Shown here: in pieces, positions 23,410 through 36,200 of the stretch
Layout of the letters: each line of letters opens with the position of its first letter
Position numbering within the stretch: the stretch's first letter is position 1
NCBI GenBank assembly: GCA_947000775.1
Contig: CAMQGK010000327.1
Coordinates: 1,364,001 to 1,428,000, forward strand
Direction of reading: 5' to 3'
DNA length: 64,000 nt
From: Pterois miles
Lineage: Eukaryota > Chordata > Actinopteri > Perciformes > Scorpaenidae
The notes under the pieces: generated by a model
Seen by the model: only the letters and a program-made list of their open reading frames with translations
What the model was told of the DNA's origin: nothing
Database searches by the model: none
Position numbers and translations under genes: made by a program

Positions 23410-24182
23410 GTTATTTTAATAAAACTAAACGCTGGGGAGTTGATTCTGCTGAGTTACAGACATCTTTATCTCAGTGTAAATCTATGGGGAAAAGTCTTTT
23501 TGGGCCCAATGATGTCACATGACCAATAGAAGTTGTTGTACCACCAATTAGCCTCTACGGGATCAACGACCGGGACTCCTCCTGGGGGCTCGGTCCCAAT
23601 AGTGGGCCTCCAGATTTTTAAGAGTTTATTTATAAATCGGTACAGTATCACAAAACATAATATCATGATACTCATGGGTATAGATATTTTCTTACACCCC
23701 TGCTCTGTTTGTGGCTAAAACAGTTAATAATCCAGTAAATACTGGACAAACCAAGGTACATCATCACACTGATGCAAACTGAAATCCTGCTCAGTGATTT
23801 ACAACATGACCTCCAGATGGCCTACGACAACGGTGTCAAACATACGGCCCAAGGGCCAGAACCGGCCTGCCAAAGGGTCCAATCCAGCTCACTGGTTGAC
23901 TTTGTAAAGTGTAAAAATTGCAGATAAGTATGAGATTTTAATTTTTCAAGGCTCAGTTCTGAAATAACTTGTCACATTTATGACTTTCAACAGGAATTAT
24001 GTCCAAACTTAAGTTAAAATAAGTCAGAATTTTGACATAGAAAGAAAATTATGACATATTAAGTCAAATTTGTTATTAGCTATCATAGAAAGTCAGAACT
24101 AAGAGAAGAAGTTCAACTTTTGACTTAAACTTGGGGAGTCGAACTTGAAAGATACGACTCAAAGCTATGTACTGTATATTTA
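23410..24182. mobile_element. Direct second copy of the 19.6-20.3 kb composite repeat
   Basis: The same order of blocks as at 19.6 kb, including the internal junction into the 'GGTGTCAAACATACGGCCCA' element at about 23,832, so junction and flanks were copied together. Diverged by scattered substitutions and small indels. Confidence 0.65.
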
Positions 24183-24183
24183 A

Positions 24184-24483
24184 GAAAGATAGAAGAAAGA
24201 AAGATATTCCTTTATTAGTCCCACAGTGGGGAAATTCAGTTTTACACTCTGTTCACACAGTACATATACATGTAAATGGAGAGATGTCAGAGTGAGGGGG
24301 CTGCTCCTGACAAGCGCCCAGAGCAGTTGGGTTTGGTGCCTTGCTCAGGGGCACCTCGGCAGTGCCCAAGAGGTAAACTGGCACCTCTCCAGCAACCAGT
24401 TGGTCTTGGTCCATGGGGGACTTGAACCCGTGACCTCCGCGTCCTAACCCAAGTCCTTACAGACTGAGCTACTGCCGCCCCCA
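24184..24483 (-). mobile_element. tRNA-derived SINE
   Basis: Plus-strand (GAAA)n and 'TTATTAGTCCCACAGTGGGG' tail, body, and head ending 'GACTGAGCTACTGCCGCCC'. The B box has decayed (GGGTTCAAGTCC retained in part). It lies inside the 'GTGTCAAAC' element begun at 23,832. Confidence 0.75.
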
Positions 24484-24555
24484 TGTGCCGCCCCCATTAA
24501 TGTGAAAACTGAGATTTTCATTCTTCAAGGCTTGATTTTGAGATATTTTGTGACA

Positions 24556-25740
24556 TTAAAAGGTAGTTATTTTTATAAAACAGTCTCTATATCCTGACAG
24601 TAGTCCGTCCATCCATCGTCAACCGCTTTTCCCGTTAGGGGTCGCGGGGGGGCTAGAGCCAATCCCAACTGGCATTGGGTGAAGGTGGGGTTCACCCTGG
24701 ACAGGTCGCCAGTCCATCGCAGGGCTCATAGAAACAGACAACATATAGACAGACAACCATCCACGCTGTGCAGGGCACATAGAGACAGACAACATATAGA
24801 CAGACAACCATACACGCTCACATCCACACCTACGGGCAATTTAGAGTGATCAATTAACCTAAACAGCATGTCTTTGGACTATGGGAGGAAGCCGGAGTAC
24901 CCGGAGAAAACCCACGCTTACACGGGGAGAACATGCAAACTCCACACAGAAGAGTCCCAAGCTGGAATCGAACCTGCGACCCTCTTGCTGTGAGGCGAGA
25001 GTGCTAACCACTACACCACCGTGTAGCCCCCTGACAGTAGTGTGTGAGAAAAAAAAAAAAATCATGTGCCCCTGTGTCCTCTGGTTTCTCCTGCTGGCAT
25101 CTGCAAGATTTCTCAGACAGGAGGAAAACAACCAATCAGAGCTGAGCTGCAGCCTGCCGTCTCCGAGCAGCTGTCAATCACTCAAACTCTGATCAAACAG
25201 TCAATCTAGCACTGACCAAATATGAATCAATATTCTGTTACTATAATGTCTATTTCTAACCGCAAATCTAATTTCTAATTGCAAAAACATCTTGTTGTTA
25301 CTGTTGTAGCTGTAAAATGAGAAAGTTTGTGACCCCGGCAGCCAGACTGAGATCAGTTGAGGAATTACCAAGCACCGCCCACCACCCAGAGCACACTTTC
25401 TCATTTTTGAGTTAAACAATAACTACAAGATGTTTCTGAAAAACACTTGAGGAGAGAAATACTCATTACAGTAACAAAATATTGATTCATATTTGATCAG
25501 CGCTGCCTAGTTTGACCGTTTTATTGGCGTTTGTGAGTGATTGACAGCAGCCTCTTTTAAAACCAGCCAATAGGAACGCTCTCTCTGAAATGGCCTGCGA
25601 TTTGCCAAAGTCTCAAAGCCTGAAAACAGAGCCATGAGGAGGTGTAGAAGTCACTTGAATTACAATATGCTGAACGGTTCTTATGAAATTTTTGCCCAAT
25701 GATGCTAAAAACATTCTGCCTTCTTCAGGTTTAATCACAC
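24556..25740. mobile_element. Foldback element of the 48.9-kb family, interrupted by a SINE
   Basis: 'AGTTATTTTTATAAAA' on the left and 'TGATGCTAAAAACATTCTGC' on the right match the ends of the TTAA element at 48,890 read in reverse. Inside, about 25,190-25,260 and 25,460-25,530 are inverted arms ('AAATATGAATCAATATTCTG' against its complement). Confidence 0.6.
24604..25029 (-). mobile_element. tRNA-like SINE of the 'GGTTCGATTCC' family, with intact target duplication
   Basis: Perfect 11-bp duplications CCTGACAGTAG flank it (24593-24603 and 25030-25040). The minus-strand head CTACACGGTGGTGTAGTGGT has an A-box-like TAGTGGTTAGC and a B box GGTTCGATTCC. The body contains the well-known fish string 'TGCATGTTCTCCCCGTGTAA'. 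An internal direct duplication lies at about 24,725-24,815 ('ACAACATATAGACAGACAAC' twice). Confidence 0.85.
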
Positions 25741-25749
25741 ATTATTCCA

Positions 25750-27645
25750 CTTTTATGCTTTTTTTTTCCACAGCTGCTGTCTATAATATCTATCTTTATA
25801 TCTGCCCATAACGAAAATGCAAACACTGCTGTGAAGCCATGAACAGATTTACGACCATAAAGGACATGTCTGTCGTGAAATCAGAGCAACTGTAGTGTTT
25901 ACACACAGACTGGATGGTGTTTACAGAGTAGATTATTCAGACTTTACTACCTGCTTTGGTCACTAGTTGCCTCACTTCCTGCCTCCTTGCGCCACCTTGT
26001 GGAGAAACACATACATGACCTCGTCTCCTTCACATCTGCAGGTTTACTGACCAGACTGACCTGACAATTTGACCTGTACCCTCAAACTAATCAGACCTAT
26101 TAGTGCGTGGTCGATTTAGTAAATCATAAAGTTGACACAATCTCACCTCAAGCTCCGTTTGCTATCACATTATCACATGATTCATCATAAGCAGTTTTCA
26201 TGTATTGTAGATATTTTCAAATTTTTTAAGGTTTTGTCTATGTTGGCTTGAAATAAATATTTGGGGCTTACGCCAACTTTGCAGTACAGGTTGACACAGT
26301 ACTGAACAATTTATTTTGTCAGCTCCTTATTCAAACCCAGGCATGTAAGGACTGAGACCTTCGGTAATGTGGTATCGAAGTGTACAGATGACAGGAATGG
26401 GCTGACAGTGAACTGCAATATTATAATAATATTCCTTCCTGCTAAACTCAACTGCTTTCCCGTCAGGTTTACGCCTCACTGATTGTATCATGGTCATCAC
26501 CTTGATTAAATCACACATTTTGAGTGGCGATTTCAAACTGTAGATACGGTCGTTGAGGTCATAAGGTTGATTCATTGGCTGAGAGATTATACAAACCCTC
26601 CTCGGTCCTGCCCTTTACGTCCAAACTGTGCAAATCTGCTAATCTGCTTTCAGACCTCTGACGTGTGGTGTTACTACTCAGGTTATGACTTATAACGTTT
26701 TTAGATGCTGTCTCACAACTTGCATTCAAATTAATAATATCCTGATTGGTGGTGAGGGGTTTGCAACTGACGTTGATGGTGACATGTTTTGTGTCTGCAT
26801 GTCTGAATGAACTACTATTTCGACAATTAATTGGAAGTATGGCATATGTCTGTAATAAAATGTGATATTAATAAAACACAAGCCCAAAAAATAAGTCCAA
26901 CGGGGTTTGTAACTGTCATTGCATTTAAAATGTGTCTGTCAATAAATTCAACAGGTATCCTTGTAATGTAGACACTTTCTCATAAAGGCTCAGACTGTCT
27001 ATTGTCATTATCATCAATTATCATTATTGTTATTATTGTTATTATTGTTATTATTACTGTTGTCTACAAAATTGTGTCTATTTTCACCAAATTCTTGTAG
27101 CAGGAGTGAAAGTCAATAAGGAAAACAATAACATTAATAAACCAAATTAGGTAGTATGTAAAATCACAACACCATTAGCATTCAAATCAATATTTTACTT
27201 TTATCAGTTGTTCTCGAATTATTCAATTAAGGCTTTCATTATTCTTGTTAACGGAGGACAAAATGTGGACAGTTTTAACAGATCTCAGATTACAGAAACG
27301 GATACAAATTTGCTGTGATGAAATCGAACTTCCCAATTTTAGTTAAGAATGACAAAAAATTTTATCAGTGCAGTGCATTTCTTTTTAAATAATGTCATCA
27401 AAACTAAGCAGGATTCAGTCACCGAAATTCAAATCTGGCTGATAAAAGCAGTCACATCAAACTGAACTGTTTATACAATAATTCACTAACTACTGGAGAC
27501 ATTAAGTGACCAGATAGGAAAATGTAGTTTCATTCCAAATATTTAAATAAAGTCTGTTGCTGGCATGAATAAAATGTGTTGGAAAACCTGCAATGAATTT
27601 CAAACATTATGAACCATTCAATAAACTCACAGTCCACTATCCAGA
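25750..27645. other. Non-coding, AT-rich
   Basis: (TTATTG)n at about 27,025-27,055. No gene, strong repeat or splice-bounded frame. The 82-codon minus-strand frame at 26,327 is not supported. Confidence 0.45.
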
Positions 27646-27651
27646 ATAATG

Positions 27652-29429
27652 TTTATTGCTTTTGAAGATATTAATCTTTTTCTTCTTTTTTCCACTTTCC
27701 ATTTTTCCTCTTTACAGTAAAACAAAGAGAAATGACAGGTAAAACCACTGCGTTGTCATTTTTGGATGTGTACACACACATACACACACAAAGGAAACAG
27801 TATTTACAGCTGTTAGTTTAGTGACTGGAGGCCTTTTCCTGTAGCAACTCAACAAACATAGAGCTTTACATTAACTTTACAATAGAGCTTTCACAACTAA
27901 TCGTATACCGCCACTGTTTGACAAACCATAGGCTATAAAGGCTATGAAGCTGTACAAGATGGTGTTCACTCGGTGCTGAGAGACGGGGCCGGAGGGAGGA
28001 TGTTGGTCGTTAGATCTGGGTAGAACAAACATAAACAGTTTCTGAATATTTTATTTTTTAATGTCCTCAAGCGAAACCAATTGCCCTGCTGCTGGCATGG
28101 ACAAAAAGCACTGATTGAAAAATAATCAAAACAGATTTTTCGGAGGAGGATTTAAAAAAGAAAATGCAAAGACCAATATTATTCACTTTTTGACTAATTA
28201 CAGTACAGTTACACTGGGTGAATGCTAACTATAAAAATAAGTCTGCCGGCGTATTTTTGAACCCAAAGGGTTCGTACGTTGGGCATCTGGCAAAAATGAC
28301 CAAAGGGCACAATTAATTGGGGTCGAGAAAATCAGAGACAATTCCCAGTGTGAACTCTGTCCTCATCATAGAAAAACATCTTCAGAGTGCAGATCGTCTG
28401 CCATTAATAATTTAAACTTTGATACACCTAAGCTTATAATTTATCCAACATGTTTAAATACTGAATTAAATCACAACAATACAGCTAAATTTTATCATAG
28501 TGAATAATAATTAAATGTAATGTACACCATAATAAAATATATACACTGAAATATTCATACAAATTTCTAGGTTTGGTCCAGCTCCCCATTGCTCTCTTTT
28601 TCTTTCCTTTTTCAGAAAATGTGTGCAGAAAATACTCAAACCACGGGACAAAATAAATATTCACAGACTATCACAGTTAACACTATCAGAAATATGGATT
28701 TAAACATTTAAATTAACCCCGCAAAAAACAATATCATATAAAAGTAAGTGCAAAATAAACTCAGGGGCAACAATTTTACTCATAGCATTACGGAGGGAGG
28801 ATGATTTTATAGAAGGAGACTGAAAGGACCACTAGGTGGGAGTATTTGACTATGTCTCAAAAGTGATTATATACTGTATATGTATGGTCCAAATCTCAAA
28901 AATTACAGGACAAATCTGTAAAATTGGATCAATCTGAGACATTAGTTGTTGTTCTGTTCTGTTAGTGTCGGGATGTTGTTTGTTAATGTTTGTCAAGGCA
29001 GGCATCGCTGTGTTGTAATTTACCACCTCACTGCCTTCTATCATAGCTCGGCTGCAGACGGAAAAATTGTAGAGGCAACGCGTACAACAAGTCCACAAAC
29101 GCAGCGATCATTTGGTGTGAGAGATCAAAACAGAAAGGACAAGATGGTGATACGGACAGCTGAAAAACTGCACGTCCCACATATTCTAAGATGGACAAGT
29201 TGGTGGTGAAATGGGCTGTAGGCAAGTTAAAAACTTACACAGCAAACAGGGAAATAGTAGTTTCAGAAGTTAACACAACTGCCTTTCCTGGAAAAAAAGT
29301 ATCTATCGAGAGTGAGACTGGAGGAGTTGACAATTTAAAGCAGAAAAGTGTCTCCGAGAAAGGAAAGGAAAGAAAAAGAGAGTTATCAGAGCACAGACTG
29401 GCAAGATGGCGGACGCGGGAGAAAATGTC
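27652..29429 (-). other. erfl: Probable 3' UTR of erfl with polyadenylation signals
   Basis: The first good AATAAA signals on the minus strand after the stop codon are at 28055-28050 and 27657-27652. The second is followed by a GT-rich stretch ('TAGTGGACTGTGAG'), as expected of a cleavage site. The stretch is AT-rich, free of the SINEs and DNA transposons that crowd its neighbours, and has no convincing coding frame. The distal end is inferred. Confidence 0.45.
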
Positions 29430-30250
29430 TTAGCTGTGTATCATTTTGAGAGTCTCTGTCTCCCTGTGTCTTTCATGCAGAGCAATGGAGGGGGAAAGTG
29501 ACGGGGGCAGGGACGGGGGCGGGGGACTGATGGGCATCAGGCTCTTCAGAGGATGTGGGGACACTGTCGGGGGGAGAGAGGAGATGGGCGGCAGCGCGCT
29601 CCCTTTCTTTCCATCCAGCATTATCTGTGATCGGTTCGCCAGGCTGGATTCCTTCCCGATGCCAAATTCGTGCTCATTTTCGTTCTCCGAGCTGCAGTCG
29701 CTCAGATCTGTGATCTCCAGGTCTGAGTCTGACTCCGGGTCCTGCTTCACCCCTCCTCCTCTCCTCTCAGTGGGGCTCTGCTGGTCCGTCCCAGTCCCGG
29801 CTCCCAGGCCGATCGCTCCCAGCCCCAGACTCAGCCCCGTGCCCGGAGGATTGGCCTCCACTCTTTCCCTCTCCCCCAATGACGCCCCGTTGCCAATGTC
29901 CGTCCGACCCATTGACAGGCTCCCGGGGTAGGGTGGCAGGCAGAGTCTGACTGGCTGACCACCCGCCGTGCCGTTCGTCCCTCCGGTTTGCCCTGCTGCT
30001 CCCCTCTCACCCCCACCTGCCTCCCCTGGGGGGAGCAGGGAGGAGAAGGGGTGAGGCAGCTGGGAGAGGCTGCTCTGCAAAGGGTTGGGGTAAAACTGTG
30101 AGGGGTAGAGGGAGCCAGGGGGCAGTTTGGGGCAGTTATTGAGGGAGAAGGCCCCTGGGAGGTAGGGGTTGAAGCCCCAGGGGTAGTCAAAGGGTGGGTT
30201 GCGAGGGTACGGGCCCAGCAGGGACGGGGGTTTGGTGTAGCACGGGGCAC
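29430..30250 (-). CDS. erfl: erfl last coding exon: repression/tail region and stop
   Basis: The acceptor TCTGTCTTAG opens a 272-codon run plus stop (TAA at 29432-29430). It encodes 'APCYTKPPSLLGPYPR', 'FDYPWGFNPYLPGAFSLN' and 'LPPGSLYPSQFYPNPLQSS', then a low-complexity Gly/Thr/Gln stretch (about 277-365). Next come V369-K370-Q371-D372, which fits a SUMO-acceptor pattern, and the acidic block 'DSDLEITDLSDCSSE' (376-390). The final 80 residues are Pro/Ser-rich and less diagnostic, so the exact C-terminus is the least certain part. A 161-codon open frame on the plus strand here is only its antisense shadow. Confidence 0.92.
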
Positions 30251-33200
30251 CTAAGACAGAGAAAACCCAGAGACGGAGGTTAGCTCGCAAAAGGGCCAAA
30301 GGTTTCTCGACATACAACATCCAAGAATGTTAACTAATTATGCTCATCTGTATTAGCAAGTCTAATCAGAAGCCACAGGGGCCAATTCTGGCACGGCTTC
30401 TTTTCCACAAAAAAAAAAAGCCTGATGGTTCATTTATGCATGCCAGTACTGAGGTACAGCCACTTCACACGGCTGAAAACCAGATGTGAACACAGATTCT
30501 GTGTGAAAAAAAATAAACATCTAATCAAGCAGAGTTGACATTTTCCAAACACTGTGTATGTTAAAACAGGAGATATCGCAGCGGTGACAGTTGCCTTGTT
30601 GAAAAATGTAGCCCAGAAATAATAAAGGATTCATCAGCAGCCTGCTCCCTGTATTTCCAGAGGTTAAGTGACTGACAGAGAGGAAACTTGTCGATCTCCT
30701 GTCCCCTCCGAATGCTCCGACATGTCTGTGTATCATTTTAGATTAAGCAAAAACCTAAAGATATAGCAGATTAAATACAGCACCGCATCTGAATCCTTGT
30801 GAGCGTCACTTGATAACAAAAGAGGGGGGTAAATTTGAGGTGATGCTGGAATTGAATTTTAATGAACAAACAAAAGCATTGCCTCTCCACCTACTGTACT
30901 TCCTTCCAACTGACAACCAACTCAAAGATTCCCTCTCTCTGCTGCACCCTCCACCTCTTCCTCGCTCTCTCTTTCACTCCGTTATTTACTATGCAGGGCT
31001 AATTTGACAGTGGTGAAGTCTCAGCGTGCTGGGCCAGGAGTAGCTGGCAGACACATGAATATTGAATCAGTCAGGCAGGCCTCACTTGCTTATGAAAACA
31101 CAGTAATGGGCGCCCACAGGCCACAAACTGAAGCCTGCACCCTCAATTAGGGCCTTCCTGCCTGGGAAGGGATTAGGACAGCAGGGACACATGGGAGGCA
31201 GAGGAGGGTGAGAAGGGAAGAAGGGGGGAATAGGACCCGAGGACAAACAGAGCGGGGAAGGAGAGGGGGTGTGTGATGAGGAGTGTGTGTGAGTACATCT
31301 GTTTACACACTGCCTCTCTATAGCTCTGCACAGTCGTACACATTCTGATGCACATATAGAGCTTGCAGAGGTGCCAACAAAAGGCAGCGTTAGCGCGCTG
31401 ACAATTAGGCAAACGTGTAAATCCACGTTGCGTTTGCATGCAGAAAAAGAAAGTACAAATGCAGGAGAATCACGCTGGAAAAGGTGGATGATTTCTCTGG
31501 GTTTCACCTTGTTTCTTACCAGCGCTGAAATGCATAATTCACAAGCTAACCTGGCCTCTCTCACCTGAAGCGCAGCCTCACTGCAGGCTACGATGGGACA
31601 GCCATCTCTCTTACTTCCTTTAACAATAAATGTTCATGCCTCCCCATATCCTCATTCCTCTCCCTGCTCTCCTCTTCCCCGCTACCTTCTCCTCTCCTCT
31701 TTGTTTACAAATGTCTGCCTATACCGCCTCTGTACAGGCTGTCTTTCTCCTCATGAAAAAAAGGCTTTGTCTCTGGGATACCAAAAGATTCCTATTTTTT
31801 TTTTTTTTTTTTTTTTGCACTGGCACTTTTTGCCTAACTTTTACTGGCTCACCTGAACTGAGGAAGGGGAATGTGTCCAGTCTCAGCTTGTCTCCTTCGG
31901 GCCCAGGTGCCGTGGTGCCTCGATCAAACAGGGACGCTCCTCTGCCGGAGTCTGGCAAACGAGGAAACAGGGACTGTATGGCCTGAGACAAAGACGAGGA
32001 TAAGAAAGAGAGTGGGAAAATAATTAAATTAGTTTATGCACTTCCCAAACAGAGCAGACACACTGCTACAAATCTGCCCTCATGCTGCCTCACTGCTGCG
32101 TTGTGCGGTGTAAAGTTGACAGCAGCACCCTGCAGAGTGTGATGCAAACAGTGACAGAGTCGCAGCAAGGACAGGATAAAAAGGGGTGTCATGGGATTGG
32201 GGGTAAAAAGGGAGGTAGGAGGACGCGGCGGCTCAGAGACTCAAAGGCAGGAAGAGCACAGAGTCAAATGGAGACCAGCGATTAAGATTGCGGGCACAAA
32301 GGATAAGTGACGAGGAGCGAAAGGGATTGTGGGCCTCCGTCCTGCGTGAAGGGACACAGGACGAATAGGACTGAGATCTGAGAAGAATGACATCCATTCA
32401 GGATGTAGGGCAGCTGTGTGTGTGTCGGGGTTTTTTTTTTTTTTTTTTTGGTGGTAATATACGTGAAGGAGAAGGAGGCAAGGTAAAATAAATTGAACAG
32501 TTGAATCTCAGGAATCACAGGGACAAAGGGGGGATTTTTTCCCCCCCTAGCAGGACTTTGGATCAATAGTATCTGTCACCCCCGCAGCCCCAAGTTTGAA
32601 AGGCGAGACTGTACTCCCAAGCTGCGAGATCTGCGTTGCTTAACAAACCGCATTAATGAACCGCCATTGATCCGATCTGACGCGACCCCTTTGCTTTCTA
32701 TTGCTTTCATTTTCAATCGATGACAGATGGATACGCCATCGGAGACAGGGATGAGAGCAGGAGGGGATAACGTCTTCTTTTGTTTTAAGGACAAGTTAAA
32801 CCGTCCCCCCTCCACTGTCTCCTTCAGAGTCGGTGTCTCCTTATCCCGTCTTAAGGGTAGCGCAGACAAATGATGGATGTTTCGCTCTTACTGTACTTTC
32901 AAGTTACATGCACTTTCTAGGGCATTATAAATAAAATGATCTGCACACTGGCACAAGTTTAAAAAAAATATTTGTGTACAATTTGTGCAGCTACATCCAT
33001 CATGTAGTGACTTAAACAGATTTTAATTATTTTTTTGTGAATATTATATCACTTTAAAAAGGACCAATTAAAGTCCTAACATTATTTTTTAACTAAATCA
33101 GGGCATTTTCTTTTTTTCTGTGTTCTGATACCATTTAGCTCTGTAAAAGTTTACAGTCTCTCTGGGCATAAATTGAGTTTTCTACTAGGACCACCAGAGA

Positions 33201-36200
33201 CGGTGAATAAAAGACAGACACAATGATTTACCATCCATTCTCTTGTAAAAATCCAACGCACAGCAGGGGCCTGAGAAACACAACAGCAAAATCACTAGAA
33301 TGAAATGGATTTCAGTTACCTGAATCAAATTACTATTAATAAAAAATTTAAGAGTCAAGCTCTGTGTCTTGCTATTCCTCCTTCTTCTTTCTTTGTTCCA
33401 GTTTTCTCTTATTTTGAAATTCCCTGTTTATTTAAATGCTATTATCTGCTGTAGAGACACTGAATCAAAGAGGTAAATTAAATAGGTTATAATTTAGATT
33501 TCAATCTGTATGTCTCTCATTTCTCTAATGTGTCAGTCAGACTGTACATTTCTGTTCATTTTCTATAATTAACTTAATAAATACAATCCTCTACCACACT
33601 GCTTCCCAAGCTGGGGGTCCCGACCCCTACTAATGGTCGCCAAAGCTTCAGGAGGGGTTGTGAGGCCTTCTTGATTTTAAAGGGCGTAAGGAAAAATATC
33701 CAGCATTTCATTTATTTCTGTCAGGAAAATTAAATGAAATTGATATTTTCAAAGTTTGGATTATTATTTAAGATATAAACAGGATAAGCGCACAGTGATG
33801 ACCTGAACACAAGAGGCTTCCCTCTCCGCTAAACAGCCTTGTCCTGCATTAGAAAAGGACGCAGATAAAACAAGCCAAGAGCTGATTGAACAATGGCCAA
33901 GCATCAGGGAGAATAAAACGCTTAGTTTGTCAAAAAAGAAGCCTATTAAATATGTATGACTGTTAAAAATGCAACAAATACATAATACAGAGAAAGTCCT
34001 AAAAATGACTCATCTGATGCAACAGTCTCAGGAAACAATCTGCTCAAAATTCATCCAAATTGCTCATTTTACACAAACATCCTGCAGTTATTGTGTTCAC
34101 AATATGGGTTAACTGTATATTTCAGCACTTGCTCTGTGCTGTTCTTGTTATGCATTGAGTATAATGTGAAATATCCATACAATACATCAATTTACTCAGT
34201 GATGGAAAAGGGGTCTCTTTAGAAAAAGGTTGGGAACCTCTGCTCTCCCAATCCCAGTCACTACCAGTTCCTTGTAATCCCACCCTTCGTACCTCTGGGC
34301 TGCAGTCTGGAGCGGTGGAGCCCCCGTTGAAGTGGTTCTGGGCCAGAAAGAAGGGAGAGTTGGCCATGTCCAGGATGGGGTAGTTCACCAGCACCACCTT
34401 ACTGAAGTTAAACTTGTAGGTGAAACGCTTCCCTTTGGTTTTGTGCAAAATGCGCTTGTTGTAGTAATACCTGCAGAGGAGGAGGAGGAGGAGAGGATAT
34501 CGAAGGAGGGATGGAGTGTGTGTGGGGGGAATAAAGGATAAAGGAAAAAGGAAGAGGAAAAGGAAAAGAGGAGGGAAGGATTAATATAATGCTCGCATCA
34601 AGGTTTTGTATCTCATCGCTTACAGAAAGGAATAAGTAAACAAGTTCAGCGCTGTAGGACAAGAGCTATGCTGATTTCCCACTGTTTTTATTCATCTCCT
34701 CCTCACTCAGATCAATTCATGTCTGACTGCATTGATTCAATACAATATGGTTCTTTAAAGGGAAATTTTATTCAGCTCTTAACAGACAAAAAAGCTAAAA
34801 AAGCAGAATCCCACTGAGCCTCAGAGGCCCTCAACATCCTGTTAACTTTAGAGCAAATACAACAAAAGAAAATACTCCTTTCATAGTTCACAAGATCATA
34901 TCAATTCAAACACTGATATGGGTAGCAGATTATGATATCATTTGATATGGCTTCTGGCATTAAAATAAATGAAAAGACATTATGGTGATCTTATAAAATA
35001 TTGGCTCTAAAATGAGAAATCAAGAACAGTTTTCCTTTTTGAAAAAATAAACATTTTATTCAGACTAACTAACTAAATTTTAGGATGGATGTGGTATTTT
35101 ATTCAAGATGCAATTTGACCTCTGAAACATGAGATCCAGCCCAGGAGCTGCCACTGTTTTCAACAGCGAGGCATATTTACAAAGACAACAAGAGAGGTCT
35201 CCATGGCAACGACCTCAGGTGTCTCCCGCTGGGCATGTAGAGCCGTCATCATGTCTGTTTCCTGTGCCACCCACTGAGGTGTCACAATGTAGAGTCTGCC
35301 AGGATGCGAGCTTGATCAACAGTAAAGGCAAAAAATGGAGCCATCTGGCTCAGGTAACGGAGCCGGGTGCTCAGGTGGGGGAGCGGAGGGGAGGGGAGGG
35401 AAGGGGCGGGATGCCGCAAATTGAAAAACCTGCAGATGTCCTATCGCGAGATGGAAGTTTAAATCTCGGACGCCATTTCTTTGAGCACTTCTTTGTTTTA
35501 GTGACCACAGTGAGTGTACGGAAAAAAAAAATACAGAATGCATTAGACAACCTCAGCATTAAATACCGGCGAGCAGCGCCTCATTATGCAGACGCACGAT
35601 ATCAACAAACAGCAGCAGCGTGAGTATCAGCATGAATCCACAGTGGCTGCGCCCAGTGCAACGATGTATACGGGTTTTGCTTTGCGTGGCAATTGTGCCG
35701 TGGCCCTTAATTGAGCAATTAAGTGAGGCTAATTAAGAAGGCTAATTGTGGCCCCAGCCAATTCATAACAATTAGACTCTGACGACAGCCCCCATTAACA
35801 AGAGGCCAAAGGAAAGCAGAGGGAGGGGGGTAGTCGAATAGTGTGTATTTGCATAAGAAAACTGTGTGCGCGGTTGGGGGTGTAAACTGCTGAAGCCACG
35901 GAGTGTGAGCGGTATTATTGTAATTATTTTCGGCAAGTTCGGTGCCAAGCAGTTTCCCTCCGTTCTCCACTCTGAAGAAGTCCAAGCAATTTTCTGGGGC
36001 TGGGGCTTAATTTTGAAATCCCTATTGAATTTTTTATTTGGCAGCTCAATGGTGAACTTTCCATTAGGATGTCCACAGATAAGGTGAAATTGAGGGTATT
36101 GACGTTCCCCAGGAAAAAGTCCCACCTTTATCTTTCCATTAAACCAACATGAAAAAGAGAGACGCAAGTGAGGATTCAGCCAAACAAGAGTAAACAATTT

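Noticed and set aside
24600..25035. CRISPR-like short repeats ('ACAACATATAGACAGACAAC' twice)
   Set aside because: Only two copies, an internal duplication within a SINE in a vertebrate genome.
29446..29931. 161-codon plus-strand frame
   Set aside because: Antisense shadow of the last erfl exon, with no domain of its own.
31082..31564. 160-codon minus-strand frame in erfl intron 4
   Set aside because: No recognisable domain, mixed low-complexity composition, and the erfl exons splice cleanly around it.
35129..35623. 164-codon plus-strand frame in erfl intron 2
   Set aside because: No domain, lies antisense within an intron, and includes purine-rich simple sequence.
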